A stretch of 64,000 nucleotides of DNA, taken from contig NW_015971539.1 in NCBI RefSeq assembly GCF_000182565.1, positions 174,775 to 238,774 of the forward strand, in the 5' to 3' direction. The notes beneath the pieces were generated by a model. That model had not been told where the DNA came from and ran no database searches. It saw only the letters and a program-made list of their open reading frames with translations. Source of the stretch: Spizellomyces punctatus DAOM BR117 (Eukaryota; Chytridiomycota; Chytridiomycetes; Spizellomycetales; Spizellomycetaceae). How positions within the stretch are numbered: the first letter of the stretch is position 1; each line of letters opens with the position of its first letter. A program made the translations under genes and the position numbers. Of the stretch, positions 43,180 through 54,395 are shown piece by piece.

Positions 43180-46100
43180 CTACCCAGGTGCTTCCCTAAT
43201 TTTGGAGTACACAGCCAGTTGTTCTTCAGCGACAATGCATCGAGTCAAAAGGCGAGACCGTTCATCCTCGAGCATGAACAGCGAACCGCGCAGCTGTGGC
43301 GGGACTGTCAAGTTATTCCCTTCAGCAGGTGTAGAAACAATATATCCTCACCTGTCTGGCCACATCCTTCGAGTCAAACCGAGCGGTGAAACATCATTGG
43401 ATGGGTAACGATTGCAGAATACTGTTAGAACATATTGCCAAAAGCGGGCTTCGTCATGCACGGTACCTGTGAGCCATTCTTGGTAACTGTACTTGCACCT
43501 TTGAGCACCTGTTGAGAGACCGTCACTAATTGCATTGTTGTGTCGTCTGCTGAAAAAGAAACACGCACCTTCATTTCCTCCCGACCTAAAAGCAGCTCTT
43601 TCATCAAATGCTCTTCTCTGATTATGTAGGTGCGAAGTATCTCATCGAGAAATCGTTTTACCAGAGCATTAAGAGAGGTCACCCAGCTGGGACTAGCAGA
43701 ATCGTTGTCCGAGAGAGCTACGAGACTCTGATTGACTAAAATTGTTGTAAGCTTTTGGGCTCAATAGTTCGATGCTCACGGATGCATTACGTTCATCCAG
43801 AATGGTACGATATGCATTCATCACAGTTTGTTGCTATTTCATATGTTTCAATAAATAAGCGAATCAAGAAAATCTCTACTGAGCATTTCGGTCGCACCTG
43901 GTTTCTCAAGTCTTCGATGATTTCATCCTTTTTGGCGAGCTGGACCCAAGCGAACGCATTTTGTTCCCCCACGTACTTCACTTTTCTTTCAAATGCCAGC
44001 ATTTCCGCCTGGAGATTTCCAATTTGACTGGCATATGTATCCAGAAGAGTTCCGGTAGCGTTTCCCTGGTCCGCTTTGGTTGTGACAGCGGCTGCCTTTG
44101 TGGAGGAAACACATGACTCTCACATTCGGATGACGAGTTCAGATCGGCACCACTGACCAGCGACTTTGGTGTGCATCCTAGTTGCGATCTCATTTTGCTC
44201 AACAAGTCCCTCGTCTCATTATATTGGTCCCTGTATGTGAGAAAGATGCGATCAGTTTTGTGCTCGTACAATGGAAAGATGTTGCACGGTACCGCAGCTT
44301 TCTAGCTTGCCCGTCGGTTTCCTGTCGGTCACGCTGTTCTTTCTCGTAGAGAGTTTGGAGAAAATCATTGCTAGACCGTGTTGGTCAGCGGAGAAGAAGC
44401 TGGTGACGTTAAAGCTACCTACTGCTTCTTGAGCTTTTGAGTTTCAGCTATATGCTCTTTACTCGTCCTCTGGAGCGATGCCTGTATGCAGAGTGTTAAG
44501 GTACGAGCTGATATATGCTTTTAAAATGACTTACGTTTTCGTTTTTTAAGCTAACCACTTCGAGACTTAAATCAGTAACCTCCCGACACAAAGTCTCGTT
44601 TACTTCTGCTGCACCCTGGAGGGAGCTTTGCAGCGTGATGGCCTTCCGGAAGAGGACAGTAAGGAATAAATTGCAAGATGTGGAGCGGCGACCAGATGTT
44701 TGTACCTGCTGTCTATCAAATTGCAGCTTATTTAGAGAGTTCTCCAACAGCAATTTGCTTTGTGCTGCGGCTTCCAGGCTATCTTTCAGTTTTTCATTTT
44801 CCTGCTGCATCTGTTCATTGGCATGTCGAAGCTAATCGTGTAATATAAGGCAAAACCATTTGGTTATCAGCTTAATCATAGTGTCTAAGTGCGAGGATTA
44901 CCGATTCAATTTCCTCCAACATTTTGCTGCAATGATCGTCAATATCCTGCCTTTCCTTTTTCAAACTCAGGCGCCCCTGTTCACTCTTTGTCAAGCTAGT
45001 CTGAAGATCATCTCTCAGTGCGGCTAGGTCCCTCAATCTTGAACCAACTCAGCAGCCGGCCTTATATCATCCGCGTGTCGTATATTGGAACCTACCGCTT
45101 ATTTGTCATGTCGAGCCTTTCTTGAAGAGTGCCGACATCATGTCTCAGAGCACTGTTATCTAGCACCAATTTCCTAGGATCTGTATTCCCAGCAGTCTCG
45201 CGGTCCTCAGACGTCAAGTAAAGCGATCGTCGCGCTTGATTCTGAAGGCATCCATCCTAAGAACAACTGCTTGCAACTCATTCGCTTAAGGTCCATACCC
45301 AGATCCTGAGGTAATTAGCACGTAGGTTTTCGTCATTGCGAACAGGATAGGTCACAATGTTTCTGAGCATTCCACTCATCTCCAAGATTGCCAAATTTAG
45401 GTTCACGTCATGATCTGGATTCAACGCGAGTAAGAAGGACGAGATGCAGTTTCCTCCGATCTCATCATACAGAAGCTGCGTGGCTATGGACTGTTCGAAG
45501 TCGCAACGGTCCCGCTAATATGATACCGGTTAGGTCTTCAAATATTTACTCTCGCGCAATACTGTACAGACCTTGTTATAGCTGCACGCTTTCAGAGCAT
45601 TCCAGGTGGAGATGATTGGCTGGCTTATGAAGGGACCTTAAGCCGCTGATATATTAGTCCACTTACTGACAAACTCGCATCGAGAAGGATAACCGACCAT
45701 ATTTTATTCTGAGTTTTGCAGGATCCTCTAGAAGATTTTCTACACCGCATAGTTCAACAACTGTAAATTTGGAGTGTATGGTACCAGAACGGATCTTTTG
45801 AAGAGGCTCATCATCGACAATATCGTTTAAAAAAATCGCGTGGCTGCACAAACCTCAGTGTCAATACTGCCATTTCTTTGTTTGCACTGAAGTTGAAACT
45901 GGCAGACCAGGATTGACGTTTGTTCCACGGCATTGACCTCTTGCCTAAAGCTGCTTGCTAGGGCCTATGTAAAGCATTTTAGCTTTCTTTGCAGTTAGAT
46001 TCAGGATCAAATGTCATGCCTTCTTGATAAGCCCAACGCACGTCCATGGATCATCCACTCGAATCAAGGCGACATTGTCCGGTGCCAGACCCTCGTTCCG

Positions 46101-46717
46101 TTCAGGCTGAAGCAAATCACGGACACTTTCACCTGCTATCTCGTAGAGCGTATGCGCTTGTTATGGAATAAACAGTGGCAAGGTTGCTAGCAAAATCGCG
46201 CAAAGGATATTTTAATTTGACCGATTGATTTTCCCTGTCACCTTCGTCAGTTTGTGGCACGGAAGAAATACTGTGAACAAGCATTGAAAGGATTCCTGCG
46301 CTGTCTACAATTCTATATAAGCCAGTTATCCTATAATGAGTTCGTCCAGAGGCACTATAAACACCATTTGAACCATCGGACAATAGCCGCTTTCCGCTGC
46401 CGCTAACACAGGTTGTCAACAATGAGACATTGAAGCCGTCGAGAAATTTCCTGACTAGAGGCTTCATCACAATATCGAACAGCATGTCATTCGAATCATT
46501 TTCAGATTCGACTATCCCGTCAAAATCGAAAGATCTTAGTCTGCGTCAGCGATTTGGAGATACTTCCGCCTCTTTCCACGAGATTTCTATTCACCTCTTT
46601 GAGCCTTTTGCCGCTAAAGGGCGAACATAAAGTCGCCGTCCGTCAGCCACGCATTGGAGTGCTGGAGACGAGTTCTGATATCTCTCCAGCTGGAGAAAAA
46701 CCTTAGTTGAAATGCCC
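43180..46717 (-). CDS. Kinesin-like protein with altered nucleotide motifs and long coiled coils
   Basis: A multi-exon gene on the minus strand; the start is placed at 46,717 and the stop at 43,180-43,182, with about 15 exons whose exact edges I did not all resolve. The head keeps the order of kinesin landmarks but with changed residues. The P-loop region reads LLTTCVSGSGKRLL where motors have GQTGSGKT. Switch I survives as SHAIF. Switch II is FTVVELCGVENL instead of LVDLAGSER. The segment after it, NIVTYPVRNDENLRANYL, corresponds to VPYRDSKLTRLL. The rest (45.2-43.2 kb) is coiled coil, for example ENEKLKDSLEAAAQSKLLL and LMKELLLGREEMKV. It may bind microtubules without ATP-driven motion. No orthologue is recognised. 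Confidence 0.65.
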
Positions 46718-46871
46718 ATAGTCGAAGATGGTAGGATTGCACGGAGGGCATGCAAACCCATTTGTGAACGTAAGCACGGTCTGCGCCACGAATTCATAAC
46801 CGTGGGGCGCAGCCGCTGTGCCAACTATGAAACGCGCTTGGGCTTCCTTCCTTACCACCGAACCCGCAGCA
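46718..46871. promoter_or_regulatory. Short divergent promoter region
   Basis: Only 154 bp separate the start codons of the kinesin-like gene (minus) and KEX1 (plus). Confidence 0.35.
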
Positions 46872-49800
46872 ATGAGTCGACGATCAGTATGTCTTATATG
46901 GATATATATAACTGCATTCGTTCTCTTGCAGTCTGCCACGTTGACGGCAGCTGCGAAATTTTGTGGTATGTCTTAGGTGTCTGTAGACGGATGCTGCACA
47001 GGTGATGGCCGCCTTTGGAAGAACTGCAGGAGTTTTGCGTTATAGAAGTGCATTTTCTGTTCAGAAGTTTTTGGCGTCGTCTACCTATAAAACACCGAAA
47101 TGCCATGAGGACGAGGAATTGAATGTGCTACCTTCTTTTCATAGCTGCCGATTATTATGTTCAAGACTTGCCTGACTTGCAACCTGATGTAACAGAAACA
47201 TTCAAAATGCACGCAGGGTAGGTGATGCAACGATGGAGATGCTCTCGTCAGGCATCACTTCATGCTCATCGAACGTTACCAGACACATGCCTGTAGATGA
47301 TGCAGGGAACTGGCAGCTATTCTTTTGGCTGGTTCAGGCACGCAATAACCTGCCAAAGGATAAGCTCGTATGTATAGAATGATCTGTCTCTGATGTATGC
47401 TATCCCTGGTAGTCTCTTGTCTAAAATAATGCCTTTCTTGTCCTCAGGTTATCTGGCTAAATGGAGGTATGGGGCAATTCGTCGGTTCTGAATCCCCCAT
47501 CGTTGATGGTTTTTATAATGATAACTATTTGTAGGGCCTGGATGGTAGGTTTCCTACTCCATGAACGCGAGAGGACAGAACCTCCCGGTATTAACGTGCC
47601 TTTGCTATGTCACTCTTTTTCTCGTTTTCAGCTCGAGGTAGACGACCACGTCATTCGCAGTTATGGCAGCATGGTGACATTTCATTCTCTGATTAGCATG
47701 GACGGAATGTTCCTGGAAAACGGACCATTTCGGGTGACCCCCGAAGGAAAAGTTGTTGTGAATCCTTACAGTTGGAGTCATAACGCAAATATTCTCTATG
47801 GTACTTTCAACACCATGTTCCGCAATGATACCCAATTGCTCATCTATCGGTCCAGTTGATCAACCTGCCGGAACTGGCTTAGCTTACACCAATGGGACTT
47901 ACGCAACAAGTCAGGCGCAAGTGAGTAAACCAACAGCTGCACACCGTTATTCTTTGGATTCCTTCCTGGCCATTCATAAACTTTGCTAGTCAATTTCTGA
48001 CTTTTCTAAATAATTTCCTGACGGCGTTTCCGGAATTTTGGCGGAGCGAGGTGGGACTGGTGACGATTTTCGTCAAGAGTTTGGGAATGGGAAAGCACGT
48101 CTAATGTGTGTGCCGCAGATTTACATAACTGGGGAAAGCTATGCTGGAATGTACATACCGTATATCGCGTCTGAGATACTGATGAGAAACAGGGCTAGCA
48201 CTCAGAAGGTCGGTACGAGCAATTATCATTATTCTTGGATACAGTCTTACCTAATGTTCGAATTAGCCCCCTTTGCACCTACGAGGTATTACGATCGGAA
48301 ATGGATGGATGGATCCACTGCGGCAGGTAGAGACCCTTCAGGTTCATTAGGTTAACATCATACTTACTTTACCCTTGCACGCTAGTATCCAGCGTACATT
48401 CAATACGCTCAACACCACGGACTCCTTAGCGGGGAGTATCTGGTATGAAATTGGTCACTCTTCGGATCATGACAGTCGGGACGTTCCTCGCTTATGAACA
48501 TTACAGGAAATCGCGATACGCAACTGGAATTCTTGCAGTCCGTCTTTACAGAAGGACGAGGTGGCGAAAAATGATGAGTGTGAGAAAATAGTGAATCAGA
48601 TACTTCGTCAATCAGAAACTGGGTATGCTCGCTTGCGATCGCTATAATTGTCCACTTGGATTGCTGATACTTGAGTTCCAGGAACCAGTACTGCATTAAT
48701 ATGTACGATATCCGACTGAGGGACACTGGTCCTAATCAATATTGTGGAATGGCTTGGCCCGACGGCCTATCGGCTGTTACCCAGTATTTACATGTACGCT
48801 CATCGCACGAGTAACCCATAGTCCTAACTATTGCTGACAAGGCAGTACCATTATAGAGGAGCGATGTCGTGGCAGCGTTACACGCCACTGCTGCACATAA
48901 GGCATGGCAAGAATGCGACTCGTCTGTTATGAATGCATTAGCCGCGGACAGAAGTGCTCCATCATATAAGGTACTGTCCGGCTTCCGATTTGAGTGGTTC
49001 CGTCTTTCAGTATTAATTGTTTTCCTTCGGCCAGCTATTACCGGATTTATTGTCGCAGATCGAAGTGACCCTATTCAGGTAGGATCAGGATGTGGAGGAC
49101 CACGGAGGAGAAACTGAAGTTGTTGTGCTTGCAGCGGCGATCAAGATCTCATTTGTAATTGGTTCGGCACTCGAGATATGATTTCGGAGCTAGAGTGGAA
49201 CGGTGGGAAGGGCTTTGAAGTAGGTCGCAGGACGTAATATCAGGTTAAAGAAACGCTCTGAATGCCATTTCTCCCTGCAGGATACTCCTAAAATGGATTG
49301 GTATGTGGATGACCAACTAGCGGGTTTCTATCAAACGGCAGGGAATCTTTCCTTTGTCGTTTTCTATGATGCCAGTCACATGGTGCCCATTGATAAGCCC
49401 AAAGAAGCACTGGCGATGTTTAATGGCGCAATTAGGGCCAATAGTACCATTAAATCTGTTCTAACAAAGGTATGTGTTGAGAGGAGCGACCTATTATATT
49501 TTAGGGTTATTCCATCCACATCTGAAACACTCTATCTGTCAAATAGCCAGGATTTTCGGAGACGGTGCGACAACATTATTATGCGTAAGTCTTTTCCTTT
49601 CGGAAGGCAGCTGTCATGTCAACGCTAAAACCCATTCCTGGAAAGCGGCGGAGTGCTATTGGTGCTAATGCTATTAGGAACCATGGCGTACGGTGCTTAC
49701 CGGTTACGTGATCGACTACCGTTCGTGAAGTCTGCAATGCAGAAAGTTGGTATGGATACCAGAAGAAGTGCGGCCGGACAGAGTAGCTCTTGGCAAGTTA

Positions 49801-49940
49801 CAGTCAGGTGTTGTTGACTGCTATTTAACCACACTGATAATTGTCTGTATAGGCGTGAAGTGGAGGGCGGCGATGAAGAGGCTCTTTTTAATGCAGAGGA
49901 CATAGAGGAGGAACATGACATGCGACCGATTAACCGATGA
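46872..49940 (+). CDS. KEX1: KEX1-type serine carboxypeptidase of the Golgi
   Basis: A gene with about 17 exons. Exon 1 (46872-46965) encodes a signal peptide ([20 protein letters not shown]). Exon 2 (47145-47217) gives [11 protein letters not shown]. The substrate-binding motif NGGPGCSSMDG is built from exons 47448-47466, 47535-47544 (10 nt), 47632-47637 (6 nt) and 47697-47800. Then come [11 protein letters not shown], the nucleophile [13 protein letters not shown], the catalytic Asp in [10 protein letters not shown] and the catalytic His in [12 protein letters not shown]. Near the end a TM (about 49,650-49,700) and an acidic cytosolic tail ([16 protein letters not shown]) fit Golgi retention. 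KEX1 trims C-terminal Lys/Arg from prohormone-like precursors. One junction, around 47,920-47,990, could not be joined in phase by eye. Confidence 0.88.
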
Positions 49941-50382
49941 ATGTGTACAAGACTAATGTGTATAGCTTTTGTATATTACTGAAGTAAATTAATATAAACA
50001 TCAAAACGTGTGTTGCTGTCTGCAGGGAAGAGAAATGTGAGGCGTATATGAGAACTCTGCTGACTGACTACACCCCACAGTGGGTTACTGTTCAACTTAA
50101 AAATTAAAGCATAGTGTTGCGGAAACATAATAACAGCGGTCCTTTGGACAACCATGCTCAGAGTATAGATAGAGTATAGATATTACTAGGTGGTTGGTAC
50201 AATCAACCGTTATTACAACGGCATCTACCGCGTCATCTTAATGAAACGCTTAGCCTGCCGGTAACGCTTGGGTTGGCAGATATCTGCAAGAGTTCCCTCA
50301 AATCGTGAACGCGTGACGGTCCTTACCTGCGGCACTAGAGTAATCTAAAGGGGCAGCATCAGCACCGGTTGACACGAAAAGC
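49941..50382. other. Intergenic region KEX1-VMA13
   Basis: 442 bp, AT-rich, with a short imperfect AGAGTATAGAT repeat near 50,160. No gene is supported. Confidence 0.45.
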
Positions 50383-52555
50383 ATGACCACGCCGACGGTG
50401 GAAGAGACGAGTGACGTGTCCATCGACGCCCCAATCGTGGCATCTCACAACAAGTATCTGGAAGACCAGACCGTTGCTATTCGCTCGAGAACCATTCCAT
50501 GGGAGGTACGCTGTTTCTTTCAGAAGGTTTAATATTCATGTTACGGAGAGAACTGTTGGGTGTGCCAAAGTATGAGAAAAGCGTCAAGCTCATCACAATG
50601 ACGCCGTTGTACAGGGATATCAACGAGCAAGTCTTATCACGGAGGAAGAGCTTTCGCAAATACGTCAATTCGAAAAGTCACCCACCGCTGCGTTAAACGA
50701 GGTGAACAATATCATATAATGGTGCTCGGAACGCTCGTTATACTAGCTTTATCCCCTAACCAAATGTTAGGCGGGGGACAGTTACATTGACTTGTTCCTG
50801 AACCTTCTTCAAAAACTCAGCCGAGCTGATACCATCCAGAATAGCTTGGTTCTTATCGATGACGTTTTGGCTGGTTAGTGTCCGAAAACTCTAAAAAGGA
50901 AAATTCTTACGGACTTCTTGGTGCGCTAAGCTGTTTACTCTGTTCAGAGAGCGAGGGACGAGTTAATATATTCTACAGACTTGCAGAACAGAAAGGAGAC
51001 ATTTCATTACCTTATAGACCCTTTTTCAAGTAAGGCAATATACCCAAGGTCGTTAATGGTCCAGTCATGATAAATCTTTCCACAGATTGCTGAAAAAAGA
51101 CGATGAGTATATTCAGCTGAAGTCCGCAAAGATTATCACATACTTGCTCATGTGAGTGGCCGAAGAATCATATGCGTGTCGTTCTACTGTATGTAGCTCA
51201 GTCAAGCTTGGCGACTTCAGACATTCAGATGCTGCGACCAAAGTGGATGCCACAGAGCTATTCGTGTGGATTGCCGAGCAGCTGCAGAATGCGAATGCAA
51301 ATATTGTTGATATTGCCGTACAGCTCCTTCAGAGTCTATTGTCAGTACCCGAATACAGACTACCATTTTATCAAACGCCGAATGCTGTCCAGAGGTTTGA
51401 ATCTGGTAGACGCAACAATTTCGGATGCGGATAGCTTACATCTTCTCCAGCCTTGTAGGCATCTTAAAGAAGGGATCATCTAATGCCCAAATGCAATATC
51501 AAGTTATTTATACTTTGTGGCTGTTGACCCTTATCAGGGAGATCGCTGCTGACCTGCAAAGGTAGTCTCGTCGATTTTGATGCATGAAACTGAAACAAGC
51601 ATTTGGCTAAGAGATGGTGTGAAACCCGTCCGGCAGGAAGTTTGACGTGGTACCGGTCTTCATCGAAATTGCGAAAGCAGCTATCAAGGAGAAGGTTACA
51701 CGTGTGGTGGTCGCAACCTTGCGGGTGAGACACGGATGCGAATGCCACGGACCACATTTGATGGAAATGAAGCTTACATTCATGTTACCTCACAGAACAT
51801 GTTGAGTAAGGCACCACAAGAAAATATGGCTGCGATGATAGGCAATAAACTCCTGAATGTTTGCGAAACACTGGCGGGAAGAAAATGGTCAGACACAGAT
51901 ATTACGGAGGATCTGGAGTACTTAAAAGAGGAGCTTGCAAAGAGCGTTGCGAATTTGAGGTATGGTCGCAGAGGGGTAAGGTAATGTAAAAACATTAACA
52001 CTCTATTCCATGTCGTAGTACATGGGATGAGTACGAGTCCGAAGTCAAGTCTGGAAAGTTGGAGTGGTCCCCGCCTCATTTGTCAGAACAGTTCTGGAAG
52101 CAGAACGCCAGTAAGCTGAATGACAGAGATCACGAACTATTGAGGTGAGAAATAAGGTCCCACGTGAAATTAAGCAACGCGTTGACTATGAAATTTTTTT
52201 CACTTTCAAGGATGCTCTCTCGAATCATTGCGACATCTCAGTCGCCACTTGTCCTTGCCGTCGCTGCACATGACATTGGGCAGTACGTGAAGTACTGTGC
52301 AAACGGAAAGAGGCAAGCGGATGTGTTTCTCCGATTGCATGCGTTGGATAGCTTATGATCATGGGTTTGACTATAGGGCTCTCGATGAGATAGGTGCTAA
52401 GACACAAGTGATGCAGTTGATGACACATGCAGATCCTGACGTGCGATATCAGGCCCTCACTGCGGTGCAGTAAGTGTCTCTAGCATCCAGGGGCCTCAGA
52501 TTAGGATGTTGACTTCGTCTTTAGGAAGTTGATGACTCATGCCTACAATTCTTGA
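50383..52555 (+). CDS. VMA13: V-type ATPase subunit H
   Basis: About 11 short exons. Exon 1 encodes MTTPTVEETSDVSID...RSRTIPWE and is followed by LVTEEELSQIRQFEKSP. Later exons give YIDLFLNLLQKLSRADTIQN, LFVWIAEQLQNANANIVDIA, VQLLQSLLSVPEYRLPFYQT and VPVFIEIAKAAIKEKVTRVV. The C-terminal domain has APQENMAAMIGNKLL, WSDTDITEDLEYLKEEL, HLSEQFWKQNASKLNDRDHE and PLVLAVAAHDIGQYVKYCAN, then THADPDVRYQALTAVQKLM to the end. These blocks match Vma13 helix for helix. Subunit H sits between the V1 stalk and the Vo a-subunit and silences ATPase activity after disassembly. The start at 50,383 is the first ATG of the exon. It converges on the DNMT2 gene with 195 bp between stops. Confidence 0.9.
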
Positions 52556-52750
52556 AGAGAAAAGTCCGAATTGGTAACACATTTGAAGCTATGTAATTCT
52601 TTATTTCAGTCATCAGAACGCTGAAACCGGGGATGACAGACGGGTAGTAGGGCATTAGTCGTTATAGCTGCATAACTAAGGCCTCAGCTATCCTATAATT
52701 AATAATGAATTGGGCTACCAAACTGAACGGAACCTGATGAAGGTGTTGAT

Positions 52751-54237
52751 TTACACGCACCTATCAGGTTCACCATTTCCAAAGAGCGCCCAGCGCATCA
52801 GCTCACCCACTACCTTACAATTCATGCTATTTCCAAGCACCCGCCAGCGTTGGATAGTGCTGAGGTCTGGTGGGAAAGCGAAGCTATGCTGCCTTTGTGA
52901 CGTCACGTCGCTTGCATATGAATTTGAGGGTTTCGGTGCTTGGTCGTCGATTGGAAATGCATGTAGTCGGGCGATTCTAGCGAAGGAGCATGGATGCTAA
53001 TTAGCATTGGTGATACCATCTTACCGGATAACACAAACGCACTCTGTCGGGGTAAAAAAGCGTAATCCCAATTTCTCAACCGCTGTCGAGGGATCATCGA
53101 GATACTTGGCGCCCTATAACATGGAGGGTTAGTATGGAAGGGCCCCGGTTGAAAAGACTTTTCCATTGAGCTCACATCGAAGCCCTTCGTTTGTAAGAAG
53201 GATCCTGCTCCTAGACCATGATGACCATATGCTTTCGTGAAACAGGACGATCGCGTACTGAATGGTGTGACAATGGCTATGTGCGTAAGGCAATTCAGTC
53301 GTCTTCAATTCCCATATGGGACACACCATTAGGACATACCTGCTTCGCTGAAAGCTCTTCTTCGTCGCACAAAAGGCTCGGGAACCGCATATATGTCCGC
53401 TATATTACCAGTTGGGTCATCCTCCAAGAAATCGGCTAGCGGCTGTGGTCCTTGATAGTTCTCATACGGCCAAGTCGTGCGGAGGTTGAGGACCGGCGGC
53501 GACTCTACCTCCTTCGTGGTACCTGTTCTGCGCGCCGTCAAATAGTATCTCATGCGATCATTTGGTATTCCGAACTGCAAAGGAGATAACAGCCACTCGG
53601 AGTATTCGTAACCCAAGCGGACAAGTTGCGACACAAGCAAGTCTCGACTACGGGATTTTTCGAAGTTTACCACATTCTCCAAGAAGATGTAAAAAGGGGG
53701 TTCCTTCAATATTGCTAGCAATTCGATAAGATGGAGAAGCCCCTCCGCTCTGGCATCTTGGTCATCAAGTTGTTTACCGGCTGCGACACGATGAATTATT
53801 AGATCGAACCCAGTTAGTGCCACGAAAAACGGATGAATAGTCCGGCATACCTACTCCGCGTATAAGGTTGACAAGGAGGACTAAGAAGCCAACAGTTCGC
53901 ATCGAATGACTCAACTGTCTGGGCCGACACATGGTGAATTCCTACTTGGATGGGATTCACACCCCAGTTGAAGGTGTAACTCCACGATATTTGTCAGCAA
54001 ATCTCAGCAGAGAGTTTGTATTGCCAAAAGTAGGCTGGTCCATTAAACACTACCATTGATTTGCAACCGGGTTGAGATCGAAGGAAGCGACCACTGTCCC
54101 GTCAACTCCAGACCATTTCAGGCCATAATGCTAGCAGGTGGAGGATTTTAGTAGATGACACTAGGTGAACGGAGTACATTGCATAGTTTTACCATGCCTC
54201 CGATGCCAGAAAAAAACTCCAGTGCCCGTACTGTCAT
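52751..54237 (-). CDS. TRDMT1: DNMT2-type tRNA (cytosine-C5) methyltransferase
   Basis: About eight exons on the minus strand. Exon 1 encodes MTVRALEFFSGIGGM (motif I, SAM binding). The next gives HYGLKWSGVDGTVVASFDLN. Then come LLSPPCQPYTRTGKQ with the catalytic Cys (motif IV), YIFLENVVNFEKSRSRDLL (motif VI ENV), SEWLLSPLQFGIPNDRMRYY (motif VIII), CFTKAYGHHGLGAGSFLQTK, GLRFFTPTE, and motif X QRWRVLGNSMNCKVVGELM at the end. The sequence follows DNMT2, not the maintenance or fungal RID enzymes. DNMT2 methylates C38 of tRNA-Asp and protects tRNAs under stress. The exon after HYGLKW...ANQ was not resolved exactly. Confidence 0.9.
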
Positions 54238-54395
54238 GCCGTTGCAGTGAAGTCCCAATCGCGCAACAAACCAAAGTTAATTAACTTTCAGATATGAAGT
54301 TGTGTAACGTCGCTAGCGTGATGAGATAAGCAGTTCCACATATGTTCTGACGAGAGTAGTTCCGCTTCTGTTGCATACAGACAATTGCCGGCAAC

